Assembly (NCBI GenBank): GCA_043819345.1
Contig: JBDREX010000005.1
Span: forward strand, 1-11,536
Source of the DNA: CAYRDK01 sp043819345
GTDB lineage: Bacteria; Omnitrophota; Gorgyraeia; Velamenicoccales; Velamenicoccaceae
DNA: 11,536 nt
Reading direction: 5' to 3'
The position numbers were made by a program, and so were the translations under genes. This document shows positions 1 through 5,683 of this stretch, piece by piece. A model generated the notes under the pieces. It was given only the letters and a program-made list of their open reading frames with translations, searched no databases and was not told where the DNA came from. Position 1 is the first letter of the stretch; each line of letters starts with the position of its first letter.

Positions 1-81
1 GCTGTTAACCCTGGCGTCTAAACACTGGAAAAATTCCTGACGAAATTTTTCTCAGTAGCCGCTAGGATTAACATTGTAAGG
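1..81. repeat. 81-bp palindromic repeat element, copy 1
   Basis: This stretch recurs base for base at 207-287. It is one long imperfect inverted repeat. The outer arm at 3-20 (TGTTAACCCTGGCGTCTA) faces 56-73; 15 of 18 positions pair, with one further G-T and two mismatches. An inner arm GAAAAATT (28-35) pairs perfectly with AATTTTTC (44-51) around an 8-nt loop, and CTG/CAG extends it past a bulged T. The ends read TGTTAA...TTAACA, like short terminal inverted repeats. It carries no coding sequence. It could be a REP-like extragenic palindrome, a tiny non-autonomous mobile element, or a structured RNA. The first base of the window is the first base of the repeat, so the element could extend further left. 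Confidence 0.9.
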
Positions 82-95
82 CCCCTTGCTTCATC

Positions 96-131
96 AATGA
101 GAAATTCTCATCTACGTGACAATTTCTCATT
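96..131. repeat. Inverted repeat cluster with three TTCTCAT half-sites
   Basis: AATGAGAAATT (96-106) is the exact reverse complement of AATTTCTCATT (121-131), with 14 bases between them. Within the left part, ATGAGAAATTCTCAT (97-111) is itself a perfect dyad around one central A. The half-site TTCTCAT therefore occurs three times, at 97-103 inverted, 105-111 and 124-130. This could be an operator for a dimeric regulator or a hairpin. No T-tract follows it, so it is not a convincing intrinsic terminator. The regulator is not known. Confidence 0.6.
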
Positions 132-187
132 AAGCTTCGGGATAAAAAATGCAGAGAAAAGAACCCGGAAAGAGTTTTTTAATAAAC

Positions 188-204
188 ACCTAATTATAGG
201 CAAT
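188..204. repeat. 17-bp box, copy 1 (candidate NrdR-box-like site)
   Basis: The 17 bases ACCTAATTATAGGCAAT occur here and again at 295-311, flanking the second palindromic element. The core CTAATTATAG matches the remembered NrdR-box core CWATATATWG at 8 of 10 positions and has CTA/TAG arms. The two mismatches are central. Alternatively the pair is a long target-site duplication around the element, or the remains of a local duplication. The direct repeat is certain; the function is inferred. Confidence 0.55.
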
Positions 205-206
205 AG

Positions 207-287
207 GCTGTTAACCCTGGCGTCTAAACACTGGAAAAATTCCTGACGAAATTTTTCTCAGTAGCCGCTAGGATTAACATTGTAAGG
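207..287. repeat. 81-bp palindromic repeat element, copy 2
   Basis: This copy is identical to bases 1-81, including the short flanks GC on the left and TTGTAAGG on the right of the terminal TGTTAA/TTAACA ends. It sits 31 bases before the nrdR start and is bracketed by two copies of a 17-bp box (188-204 and 295-311). Its right end TTAACATTG (274-282) is the exact reverse complement of CAATGTTAA (308-316), just ahead of the nrdR ATG, so it could form a further hairpin at the start of that message. The perfect identity of the two copies suggests recent duplication or active copying. Confidence 0.9.
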
Positions 288-294
288 AATTAAT

Positions 295-311
295 ACCTAA
301 TTATAGGCAAT
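295..311. repeat. 17-bp box, copy 2, next to the nrdR start
   Basis: This is an exact copy of 188-204, lying 6 bases before the nrdR start codon. Similarity extends weakly to the left (TTAAT precedes both copies, with a 4-base gap difference). A TATAGG at 302-307 in this copy, with TTGTAA (280-285) from the end of the palindromic element 16 bases upstream, is a weak candidate promoter. If so, binding to the box would block it. The direct repeat is seen; promoter and operator roles are inference. Confidence 0.55.
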
Positions 312-317
312 GTTAAC

Positions 318-773
318 ATGAAATGTCCTTTTTGTGGCCATATGGATGATAAGGTGATTGATTCGCGCGCCAGCTCTGAAGGAAGTGCTGTCAGGCGTCG
401 CAGAGAATGTCTGAAGTGCGCAAAGAGGTTTACAACATACGAGATTGTAGAAGAGATGCCTCTTTTGGTTGTAAAAAAAGATGGAAGGCGCCAACCTTTT
501 GATAGAAAAAAAATATTGATTGGAATTGAGAAGGCCTGTGAAAAAAGGCCGATTCCTTCCCAGGACATTGAAGAGCTTGTTTTAGATATTGAGCGCCAGA
601 TTTATAAAAAATTTGATCGGGAAGTTTTTTCTCGTGATGTTGGACAGATGATCATGGATCGGTTGGCGCTTTTGGATGAAGTGGCTTACGTGCGGTTTGC
701 CTCTGTGTATAGGCAGTTTAAGGATGTGAATCAATTTATGCAGGAGTTAAAAGACTTATTAAAGAAAGAGTAA
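318..773 (+). CDS. nrdR: Transcriptional repressor NrdR
   Basis: NrdR is the Zn-ribbon/ATP-cone repressor that senses ATP and dATP and shuts down ribonucleotide reductase genes. The protein is 151 residues, the usual family length. The N-terminal zinc ribbon has C3-P-x-C6 and C31-x-x-C34, followed by the family signature RFTTYE (about 37-42). An ATP-cone domain fills about 47-137, beginning VVKKDGRRQPFDRKKI. The ATG at 318 is chosen because it puts MKCPFCG at the N terminus, as in the family. The only purine-rich stretch before it is AGG at 305-307. The gene heads a four-gene plus-strand run, with only 19 bases to the next gene. The unusual repeats upstream may carry its control sites. No ribonucleotide reductase gene is in view. 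Confidence 0.95.
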   Translation: MKCPFCGHMDDKVIDSRASSEGSAVRRRRECLKCAKRFTTYEIVEEMPLLVVKKDGRRQPFDRKKILIGIEKACEKRPIPSQDIEELVLDIERQIYKKFDREVFSRDVGQMIMDRLALLDEVAYVRFASVYRQFKDVNQFMQELKDLLKKE

Positions 774-792
774 AAATAGGGGGCCGGGTAAC

Positions 793-1215
793 ATGGTGGA
801 AATGGAATTAAATAAGATTATCATAGACGAAAAGAGGCAAGATCAGATTATTGTCTTAAAAGAAAAAAAAGGCAATAGGTTTTTACCTATTATTATTGGT
901 TTTTTAGAGGCTAATGCTATAAAGATGAAGGTTAGTGGCGTAGTATCGCCGCGGCCTTTTACACATGACCTTTTGCTGGATGTTATTTCGGCTTTAAACG
1001 CGCAGATTCAGCGGATTGTGATAGACGATGTTCAGGATTCAACTTTTCATGCCAAGATTGTTCTGGTGCCTAAAACGGGCAGGCAGAAAAAAGTTATTGT
1101 AGATGCCAGGCCTTCTGATAGCATTGCTTTGGCTGTTGGAGCCAAGGCACCTATTTTTGTCGAGGAAGACGTTTTGACCACCGCTGAATTATTTAATCAA
1201 GAGGAACAGGAATAG
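793..1215 (+). CDS. Bifunctional nuclease family protein (DUF151/BFN)
   Basis: This 140-residue protein belongs to the DUF151 (bifunctional nuclease, BFN) family. Plant BFN members are reported to have RNase and DNase activity; the bacterial role is poorly defined. The conserved family blocks are in order: LPIIIGFLEANAI (31-43), RPFTHDL (54-60) and DARPSDSIALAV followed by APIFV (104-123). There is no signal peptide, so it is cytosolic. A G-rich stretch at 778-783 (AGGGGG) sits 9 bases before the ATG and can serve as ribosome binding site. The gene follows nrdR by 19 bases and precedes the CCA-family enzyme by 13, so co-transcription is likely. The family call is strong; the biochemical function in this organism is not established. 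Confidence 0.9.
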   Translation: MVEMELNKIIIDEKRQDQIIVLKEKKGNRFLPIIIGFLEANAIKMKVSGVVSPRPFTHDLLLDVISALNAQIQRIVIDDVQDSTFHAKIVLVPKTGRQKKVIVDARPSDSIALAVGAKAPIFVEEDVLTTAELFNQEEQE

Positions 1216-1228
1216 AATAGCGGATGTT

Positions 1229-2749
1229 GTGTTCGGGATGGTTTTTATGTTAAAACATGAAGTGTTCAATTCAAAGCCTTATAAGACGGTTGTGGCGTTA
1301 GCACAAAAAGAGGGTTTGGATTTATATCTTGTGGGGGGATTTCCGCGGGATCTGATTCTTGGCCGCCGCAAAGCTTCTTTGGACCTGGATTTTTCTTTGG
1401 CCAGTGGCGCGATACATTTTGGGCGAAAAGTTGCTAAAGTTTTACGGGCTGGTTTCGTTGTTTTAGATAAAGAGCATGGTTGTTGCCGTGTTGTCTGTAA
1501 AAGTGGCTACCTCAAACAGGTTTTAACGTTTGACTTTGTTGATTTTAGGGGAAAAACACTAAAAGAAGATTTAGAGAAACGGGATTTCACTCTCAATACG
1601 CTTGCCATAAAAGTTCCTTTTAAAAAAGAAGGCCTCCTTGATTATCTAAAAGCTCGACGTGATATGGAAAAAAAGCTTGTCAGGGTTGTTGGCGCGAAAT
1701 CTTTTGATGAGGATCCGTTAAGGATTTTGCGAGCTTTTAGTTTGAGTGCGATTTTTGGTTTTAAAATAACGCCAACGACGATGCGTTTGATTGAAAAAAA
1801 GAAAGAGTTATTAAAAAATGTTTCTGGTGAGCGGATTCGTGACGAGTTGTTTAAGATTTTGGCAGTTGAAGATGCGTGCCAATATATTAAATTGATGGAT
1901 AAGTTTGGTGTCCTAAAGATTGTTATTCCGCAGATTGGCTTGATGCATAATGTGCGCCAGGGCGGGTATCACCACTTGGATGTGTGGGGCCATTCTTTAG
2001 AGACCGTGAAAAAATTGGAAGAGCTATTATTAAAATTCTCCAAAGATCATGAAGTGGGATGCTATTTAAATCATGTTATGGCTTCTGATAGGACGAGGCG
2101 CCAGTTGATCAAGCTGGCTGCACTTTTGCATGATATCGGTAAACCTCGTGCTTTTGAAGTCAAAGCGGGCAAAACGATGTTTCATGGGCATGAACGCATA
2201 GGCCGTATTATTTCTGATGCGGTTTCTGCTAATCTCAAGCTTTCAACAAAAGAGCGTTTTGCAATGGACACAATTATATTTTGGCATTTGAGGCCAGGGT
2301 ATTTGGCTGATAATAAGGTTTTAACGAAGAGGGCGGTTTTCAGGTATTTTCGTGATACCAGGGAGGAAGCGGTGAGTGTTCTCTTGGTATCTATCGCTGA
2401 CCAGAGAGCTACGCGAGGGCCATTAGCGACAAAAGCAAGCCGTCTCAAGCATGAAAAGGTTTCTTTTGCTCTTATTAAAAGGTATTTTGAGATGTTGAAG
2501 GAAAAGCCTTTCGTGAGATTGATCAATGGAAAAGATCTGATTAGAAACCTGAAGCTTAAACCAGGGCCTCTGTTTTCAATAATTTTAGATGCGGTTGAAG
2601 AGGCACAGGCAGAAGGGAAGGTGAAGATAAAGCAGGAAGCTTTATCTTTAGCCAAGAAAGTTTTTCAACAACAAAAAAAATCTTATAATTTATCTGGTGC
2701 TCGGCCTGCGGCGAAAGCTGTGCGAAAATCGAGAATCAGCAACCCCTAA
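1229..2749 (+). CDS. CCA-adding enzyme/poly(A) polymerase-family tRNA nucleotidyltransferase with HD domain
   Basis: This is a class II nucleotidyltransferase that repairs or completes the 3' CCA end of tRNA. From the 506-residue reading, the visible motifs are VGGFPRD (35-41), the metal-binding DLDF (D52, D54), RDFTLN (118-123), the EDPLR nucleotide-recognition motif (161-165) and the SGERIRDEL segment (199-207). A C-terminal HD phosphohydrolase domain follows, with YHHLDVWGH (247-255), LLHDIGK (H301-D302) and HGHE (319-322). The basic tail after about 480 is low complexity. The start is uncertain: GTG 1229, ATG 1238 and ATG 1247 are all in frame. The ATG at 1247 has GGGATGG upstream and loses only six residues. 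Sequence alone does not separate a full CCA enzyme from CC-adding, A-adding or poly(A) polymerase variants. Confidence 0.88.
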   Translation: MFGMVFMLKHEVFNSKPYKTVVALAQKEGLDLYLVGGFPRDLILGRRKASLDLDFSLASGAIHFGRKVAKVLRAGFVVLDKEHGCCRVVCKSGYLKQVLTFDFVDFRGKTLKEDLEKRDFTLNTLAIKVPFKKEGLLDYLKARRDMEKKLVRVVGAKSFDEDPLRILRAFSLSAIFGFKITPTTMRLIEKKKELLKNVSGERIRDELFKILAVEDACQYIKLMDKFGVLKIVIPQIGLMHNVRQGGYHHLDVWGHSLETVKKLEELLLKFSKDHEVGCYLNHVMASDRTRRQLIKLAALLHDIGKPRAFEVKAGKTMFHGHERIGRIISDAVSANLKLSTKERFAMDTIIFWHLRPGYLADNKVLTKRAVFRYFRDTREEAVSVLLVSIADQRATRGPLATKASRLKHEKVSFALIKRYFEMLKEKPFVRLINGKDLIRNLKLKPGPLFSIILDAVEEAQAEGKVKIKQEALSLAKKVFQQQKKSYNLSGARPAAKAVRKSRISNP

Positions 2750-2760
2750 CGGATCCTATT

Positions 2761-3630
2761 ATGAAAATTCATGGTGTTGATGTTGAAGTTTTAAAAGCGG
2801 ATATTTTGAAAGTCAAAGTTGATGTTGTGGTTGTTGAGTCCCGAAATAAACCGGCTATTCATACGCGTGAAGTTGTAGAGTTGAAACCGGCCCAGGGTAA
2901 GGCAAAATATATGATTTATGCGGGTTTTGGTTGTCGGGTTGGCAGTGTTAATGAAAAAAAGATTCGTGATGCCTGTGCGAACGCTCTAAAATTAGCGAGT
3001 TCTTTAGGGGCTGAATCGATCGCCTTTACAGCATTAGGGTGTTGTGACGGCGGGTTTCCCCGTTTGGCAAGTGCTAAAATTATGGCTCAAGAGATTTTTC
3101 GTTATATCCGTCAGGATCAGTGCACATTGAAAAGTATAAAATTTGTTTTACCCACAAAAGAAGATTATGTATTTTTCAATGAAGCTGTTTCGGGCTATTT
3201 AACTCACATCATTCATAAGCTTTCCGAGGGGCCATTTGTGACGGTGGATATTATCATAGAAATTGATGATGGAATAGTTTTGATTAAGCGCAGTAATCCT
3301 CCTTTTGGGTGGGCTATTCCGGGTGGTTTTGTCGATTATGGAGAAAGTGTAGAAGATGCTGCCGCGCGTGAAGCAAAAGAAGAGACATCGTTAGTTGTGA
3401 AAAATCTTCAACAGATGCACACCTATTCTGCGCCGTCTCGCGATCCACGTTTTCATACTGTTTCAACTGTTTTTATCGGACAGGCCAAAGGCCAGCCTCA
3501 GGCGGATTCCGATGCTGTTCAGGCTCAGATTTTCAGGCCTCATGAATGGCGCAACTTGCAATTGGCTTTTGATCACCATAAAGTTCTGGATGATTATCTG
3601 CGATTCAGGAAGATATCTCATCATACTTGA
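2761..3630 (+). CDS. Macro-like domain fused to NUDIX (ADP-ribose pyrophosphatase-type) hydrolase
   Basis: This 289-residue protein has two parts. Residues 1 to about 150 resemble a macro (ADP-ribose-binding) domain: the segment ESIAFTALGCCDGGFPRLAS (85-104) matches the second ligand loop of the family. The usual NAAN and GGGVAxAI loop after the first strand is absent; VDVVVVESRNK leads almost at once into the next strand, so this domain looks degenerate. Residues about 158-285 form a NUDIX domain. Its box runs G189-x5-E195-x7-R203-E204-A-K-E207-E208-T-S-L, with Ser where the consensus has the last Gly. The downstream YSAPSRDPRFHTVS is typical of ADP-ribose pyrophosphatase-like members, so ADP-ribose is the likely substrate (AMP plus ribose 5-phosphate as products). 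It starts 11 bases after the CCA-family gene. The NUDIX call is firm; the macro call is moderate. Confidence 0.82.
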   Translation: MKIHGVDVEVLKADILKVKVDVVVVESRNKPAIHTREVVELKPAQGKAKYMIYAGFGCRVGSVNEKKIRDACANALKLASSLGAESIAFTALGCCDGGFPRLASAKIMAQEIFRYIRQDQCTLKSIKFVLPTKEDYVFFNEAVSGYLTHIIHKLSEGPFVTVDIIIEIDDGIVLIKRSNPPFGWAIPGGFVDYGESVEDAAAREAKEETSLVVKNLQQMHTYSAPSRDPRFHTVSTVFIGQAKGQPQADSDAVQAQIFRPHEWRNLQLAFDHHKVLDDYLRFRKISHHT

Positions 3631-3687
3631 GTGTTGATGTGTTAATGCTTGATGGGTTTTAGAGCTGAGGGGCCAGAAGTTAATAGT

Positions 3688-4251
3688 TTAGAATTGTTCC
3701 CGCCAAATGCTTTTATCTTCATCGTCGGGCGGTATGTCGGACGATGATTCCTTAAGCCTTTCTTTATAAACAACATATACCATAATGAGAATAATAAGGG
3801 CGATGTTGATAAAAATACCATATTTGTCTATTTCCTCCAGGAGGGTTTCCGAGAGTTTTCTTTTCTTTCTTGCCGCTTTTTCCTGCATCGCTCTTATAAT
3901 TTTTTGATATTTTTCTTCATAGTCAGGAACAGTGATTTTTGGTTTTGTAAATTTTTGGAGCATTGATATTTGAGACGCTTGTGGGGTTTGAGCCGGAAGT
4001 TGTGAGCTTGCATCTATCTTTTGCGTTTGTTGCAGGGAAGGCATATTGATGGCTGCCTGGTTTTGAGGTGCTGGCGTTGGGAGGACGGAGCTAGTTTGAT
4101 GTTTTGGTTGTTGTCTGATCTGGTAATTGGACGGTAGCTGTGTTTTTGTGAGATCCCGCCCAAAATTATCGGCTGAATACGCCGCGCGAGGAAAAAACAG
4201 TACCACAATAGCCAGCGGGAATAGAAGGGATATTTTAAAGCAATTTTTCAT
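3688..4251 (-). CDS. Hypothetical Q/P-rich single-pass membrane protein
   Basis: I do not recognise this 187-residue protein. It has a signal peptide (MKNCFK, then a hydrophobic run at 7-20, with likely cleavage near AYS-A at 26/27). A region of low complexity rich in Gln, Pro, Ser and Thr follows (about 38-98). Residues 108-142 are charged and probably helical, with a KAARKKRK basic patch. A single membrane helix spans about 145-162, and the tail is acidic (DIPPDDEDK). The predicted topology is an extracytoplasmic N-terminal part with a cytoplasmic tail. It lies 62 bases after dusB on the same strand and may share its transcript, though no clear Shine-Dalgarno is seen before its ATG. It ends facing the macro-NUDIX gene, and no clear terminator is visible in the 57-bp gap between them. 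Confidence 0.65.
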   Translation of the reverse strand: MKNCFKISLLFPLAIVVLFFPRAAYSADNFGRDLTKTQLPSNYQIRQQPKHQTSSVLPTPAPQNQAAINMPSLQQTQKIDASSQLPAQTPQASQISMLQKFTKPKITVPDYEEKYQKIIRAMQEKAARKKRKLSETLLEEIDKYGIFINIALIILIMVYVVYKERLKESSSDIPPDDEDKSIWREQF

Positions 4252-4313
4252 TTTTTGAATAGATGTGAAATTAGAGAACGTTCTAATACAACAATTCTAG
4301 CATATTTTGGCCA

Positions 4314-5279
4314 TTATGCCAATGATAGGATAGGTTCAAGGGCTTTGAGAAAATCGTTCTTTGTTTTAAGCATGTTTACTTTGCTGCGTATAGGCCTGAT
4401 AAAACGTTTTCCTTTAAGATACCAACCGACAAATTTACGCATGAGCGCTACCCCGTTTTTTTCTCCGTGTTCGGCGATGCACATGTCCAGGTGGCAAAGC
4501 AGGGTCTTAACAATTTCTTCTGTTTGTGGCTCATCCGGCGTTGAGCCTGTTTTTAGGTATGTGTCGATTTCATTGAAGATCCAGGGATTGCCAAGAGCGC
4601 CGCGGGCGACAAGTATGCCGTCACAGCCAGTTTCTTCAAACATTTTTTTAGCGTGTTTGCCTGACCAGATATCTCCAGAAGCGATAACAGGAATAGAAAC
4701 ATTTTTTTTGACTTCAGCAATGATAGAATAATCGACAGAGCCTGCGTAAAATTGTTTTCTATTTCTGCCGTGGATAAAAATGCCGTTAATACCGGCATCA
4801 GAAGCGATTTTCGCGATTTCAACAGCATTTTTTTGTTGTTCTTCCCATCCGCTGCGGATTTTGATCGTGATGGGTTTTTTCCAGTGCCGGACAATAGCTT
4901 TTAGGATTTTTCCAAGTTTCTCGGGTTCTTTCATGAGGGCTGCGCCTTCTTGTCGGCGGCATACTTTTTTTACCGGGCAGGCCGCGTTAAAGTCTAAAAG
5001 GTTAAAGTTGTAAGCTTCTATAATGTCTATAGCTCTTAAGAGGTAATTGATGTCTGAGCCTAAGATCTGTATGCCGATAGGTTTGTCCTGAGGGTCTGTT
5101 GTTAACATTTTCTTTGTTTTTTTATTTTTATAGGAAATAGCCCTGGCATTGATCATTTCAACAAAAGTAAATTGTGCCCCAAATGATCTGCAGAGAAGCC
5201 TGAAGGAGGAATCGCTGATTCCGGCTAGTGGAGCCACGATAATATTCGTATTAAGTTTGAGGGAACCGAGATTAAGCAT
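4314..5279 (-). CDS. dusB: tRNA-dihydrouridine synthase (DusB-like)
   Basis: Dus enzymes use FMN and NADPH to reduce specific uridines in tRNA. This 321-residue TIM-barrel protein shows the family blocks in order: the FMN-binding VAPLAGISD (15-23), PIGIQILGS (67-75), the catalytic cysteine C101 in NAACPVKKV, K140 in KIRSGW, H170-G-R172, IPVIASGD (196-203) and ARGALGNPWIF (225-235). The residue before the catalytic Cys is Ala where Gly is usual. The assignment to the B subtype rests on general resemblance and is less certain than the family. The ATG at 5279 has no Shine-Dalgarno; a promoter ends 6 bases upstream of it, which suggests a leaderless message. The unrecognised membrane protein gene follows by 62 bases. 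Confidence 0.92.
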   Translation of the reverse strand: MLNLGSLKLNTNIIVAPLAGISDSSFRLLCRSFGAQFTFVEMINARAISYKNKKTKKMLTTDPQDKPIGIQILGSDINYLLRAIDIIEAYNFNLLDFNAACPVKKVCRRQEGAALMKEPEKLGKILKAIVRHWKKPITIKIRSGWEEQQKNAVEIAKIASDAGINGIFIHGRNRKQFYAGSVDYSIIAEVKKNVSIPVIASGDIWSGKHAKKMFEETGCDGILVARGALGNPWIFNEIDTYLKTGSTPDEPQTEEIVKTLLCHLDMCIAEHGEKNGVALMRKFVGWYLKGKRFIRPIRSKVNMLKTKNDFLKALEPILSLA

Positions 5280-5285
5280 GGCAGT

Positions 5286-5313
5286 ATTGTATACGAAATC
5301 TTAAAAATGTCTA
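5286..5313 (-). promoter_or_regulatory. Sigma70-type promoter for dusB, probably giving a leaderless mRNA
   Basis: On the minus strand, TAGACA (5313-5308, 5 of 6 to consensus) is followed after 16 bases by TACAAT (5291-5286, 5 of 6). Only six bases, ACTGCC, separate the -10 box from the ATG at 5279, so transcription should begin at or next to the A of the start codon. No ribosome-binding sequence is present. Elements are seen directly; the start point is inferred. Confidence 0.6.
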
Positions 5314-5534
5314 TGATTTTCCAAAAGATCACGATTTTTTGGTTTTAATCGGTTTTTTCTGGAATCCATCTTATTGTATGATAGGCGGCTACAACATTGT
5401 GTCGTTTGATTGAATGTTTAATCAGGTGTTTTTGGTAAAAGCTCAAAAGATGCTTTTTCAGTAGAATATTTTGCGTTCAGGGGTGCCTCTTGCGGGGTCA
5501 TGAAGGTAAGAGGGATAATCGTTTTGCTTATATT

Positions 5535-5563
5535 TTGAGCTATAACACCAATGTCTTTATATA
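5535..5563 (+). promoter_or_regulatory. Candidate distal promoter for bamD
   Basis: TTGAGC (5535-5540) and TATATA (5558-5563) are separated by 17 bases, and a perfect TATAAT lies a little further on at 5568-5573. A transcript from here would have a leader of over 100 bases before bamD. It is weaker than the proximal candidate, and the AT-richness makes chance matches likely. Confidence 0.35.
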
Positions 5564-5647
5564 GTTATATAATATTAGGGCCTGTATTTTTCGAAAACAA
5601 GGTAAAGATGGCATGAGTCAGGCGGGTGTGCCTGGAATTCACATTGA

Positions 5648-5676
5648 TTGACAAAATTTAGACGCTGTGATAGATT
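5648..5676 (+). promoter_or_regulatory. Sigma70-type promoter for bamD, probably leaderless
   Basis: A perfect TTGACA (5648-5653) is followed after exactly 17 bases by TAGATT (5671-5676, 4 of 6). An extended -10 TG at 5668-5669 gives TGATAGATT. The bamD ATG at 5684 is 8 bases past the -10 box, where transcription should start. The TTG of this -35 box is also an in-frame start candidate, but it would spoil the signal peptide and has no role as a start codon if this promoter is real. Confidence 0.62.
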
Positions 5677-5683
5677 AAAGGCT

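Larger units (their letters stand above)
5280..5683. other. 404-bp divergent intergenic region between dusB and bamD
   Basis: There is no credible gene here. The left edge holds the dusB promoter. The middle (about 5320-5530) shows nothing I can assign beyond T-rich sequence. An AT-rich stretch (5558-5574) contains TATATA and TATAAT. CAGGC (5619-5623) and GCCTG (5630-5634) form a small perfect hairpin, directly ahead of the proximal bamD promoter. Two promoter candidates face bamD. Confidence 0.6.

Noticed and set aside
2182..2655. Minus-strand reading frame of 157 codons opposite the HD domain region
   Set aside because: It is fully inside the CCA-family gene, whose HD motifs are clear. It is a shadow frame without recognisable features.
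3631..3687. Bidirectional terminator between the convergent macro-NUDIX and membrane protein genes
   Set aside because: No stem of useful length followed by a T-tract is seen on either strand.
4275..4284. AGAACGTTCT palindrome upstream of the membrane protein gene, like a Gram-positive SOS (GAAC-N4-GTTC) box
   Set aside because: The GAAC and GTTC halves abut with no N4 spacer, and a 10-bp palindrome is expected by chance now and then.
4255..4731. Plus-strand reading frame of 158 codons opposite dusB
   Set aside because: It lies on the complementary strand of a well-supported dusB with all family motifs, and its translation shows no recognisable domain.
5648..5683. In-frame TTG start that would lengthen the BamD-like protein by 12 residues
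   Set aside because: The TTG is part of a perfect TTGACA -35 box. The extra residues (MTKFRRCDRLKA) would precede a normal signal peptide, and there is no ribosome site in front of it.
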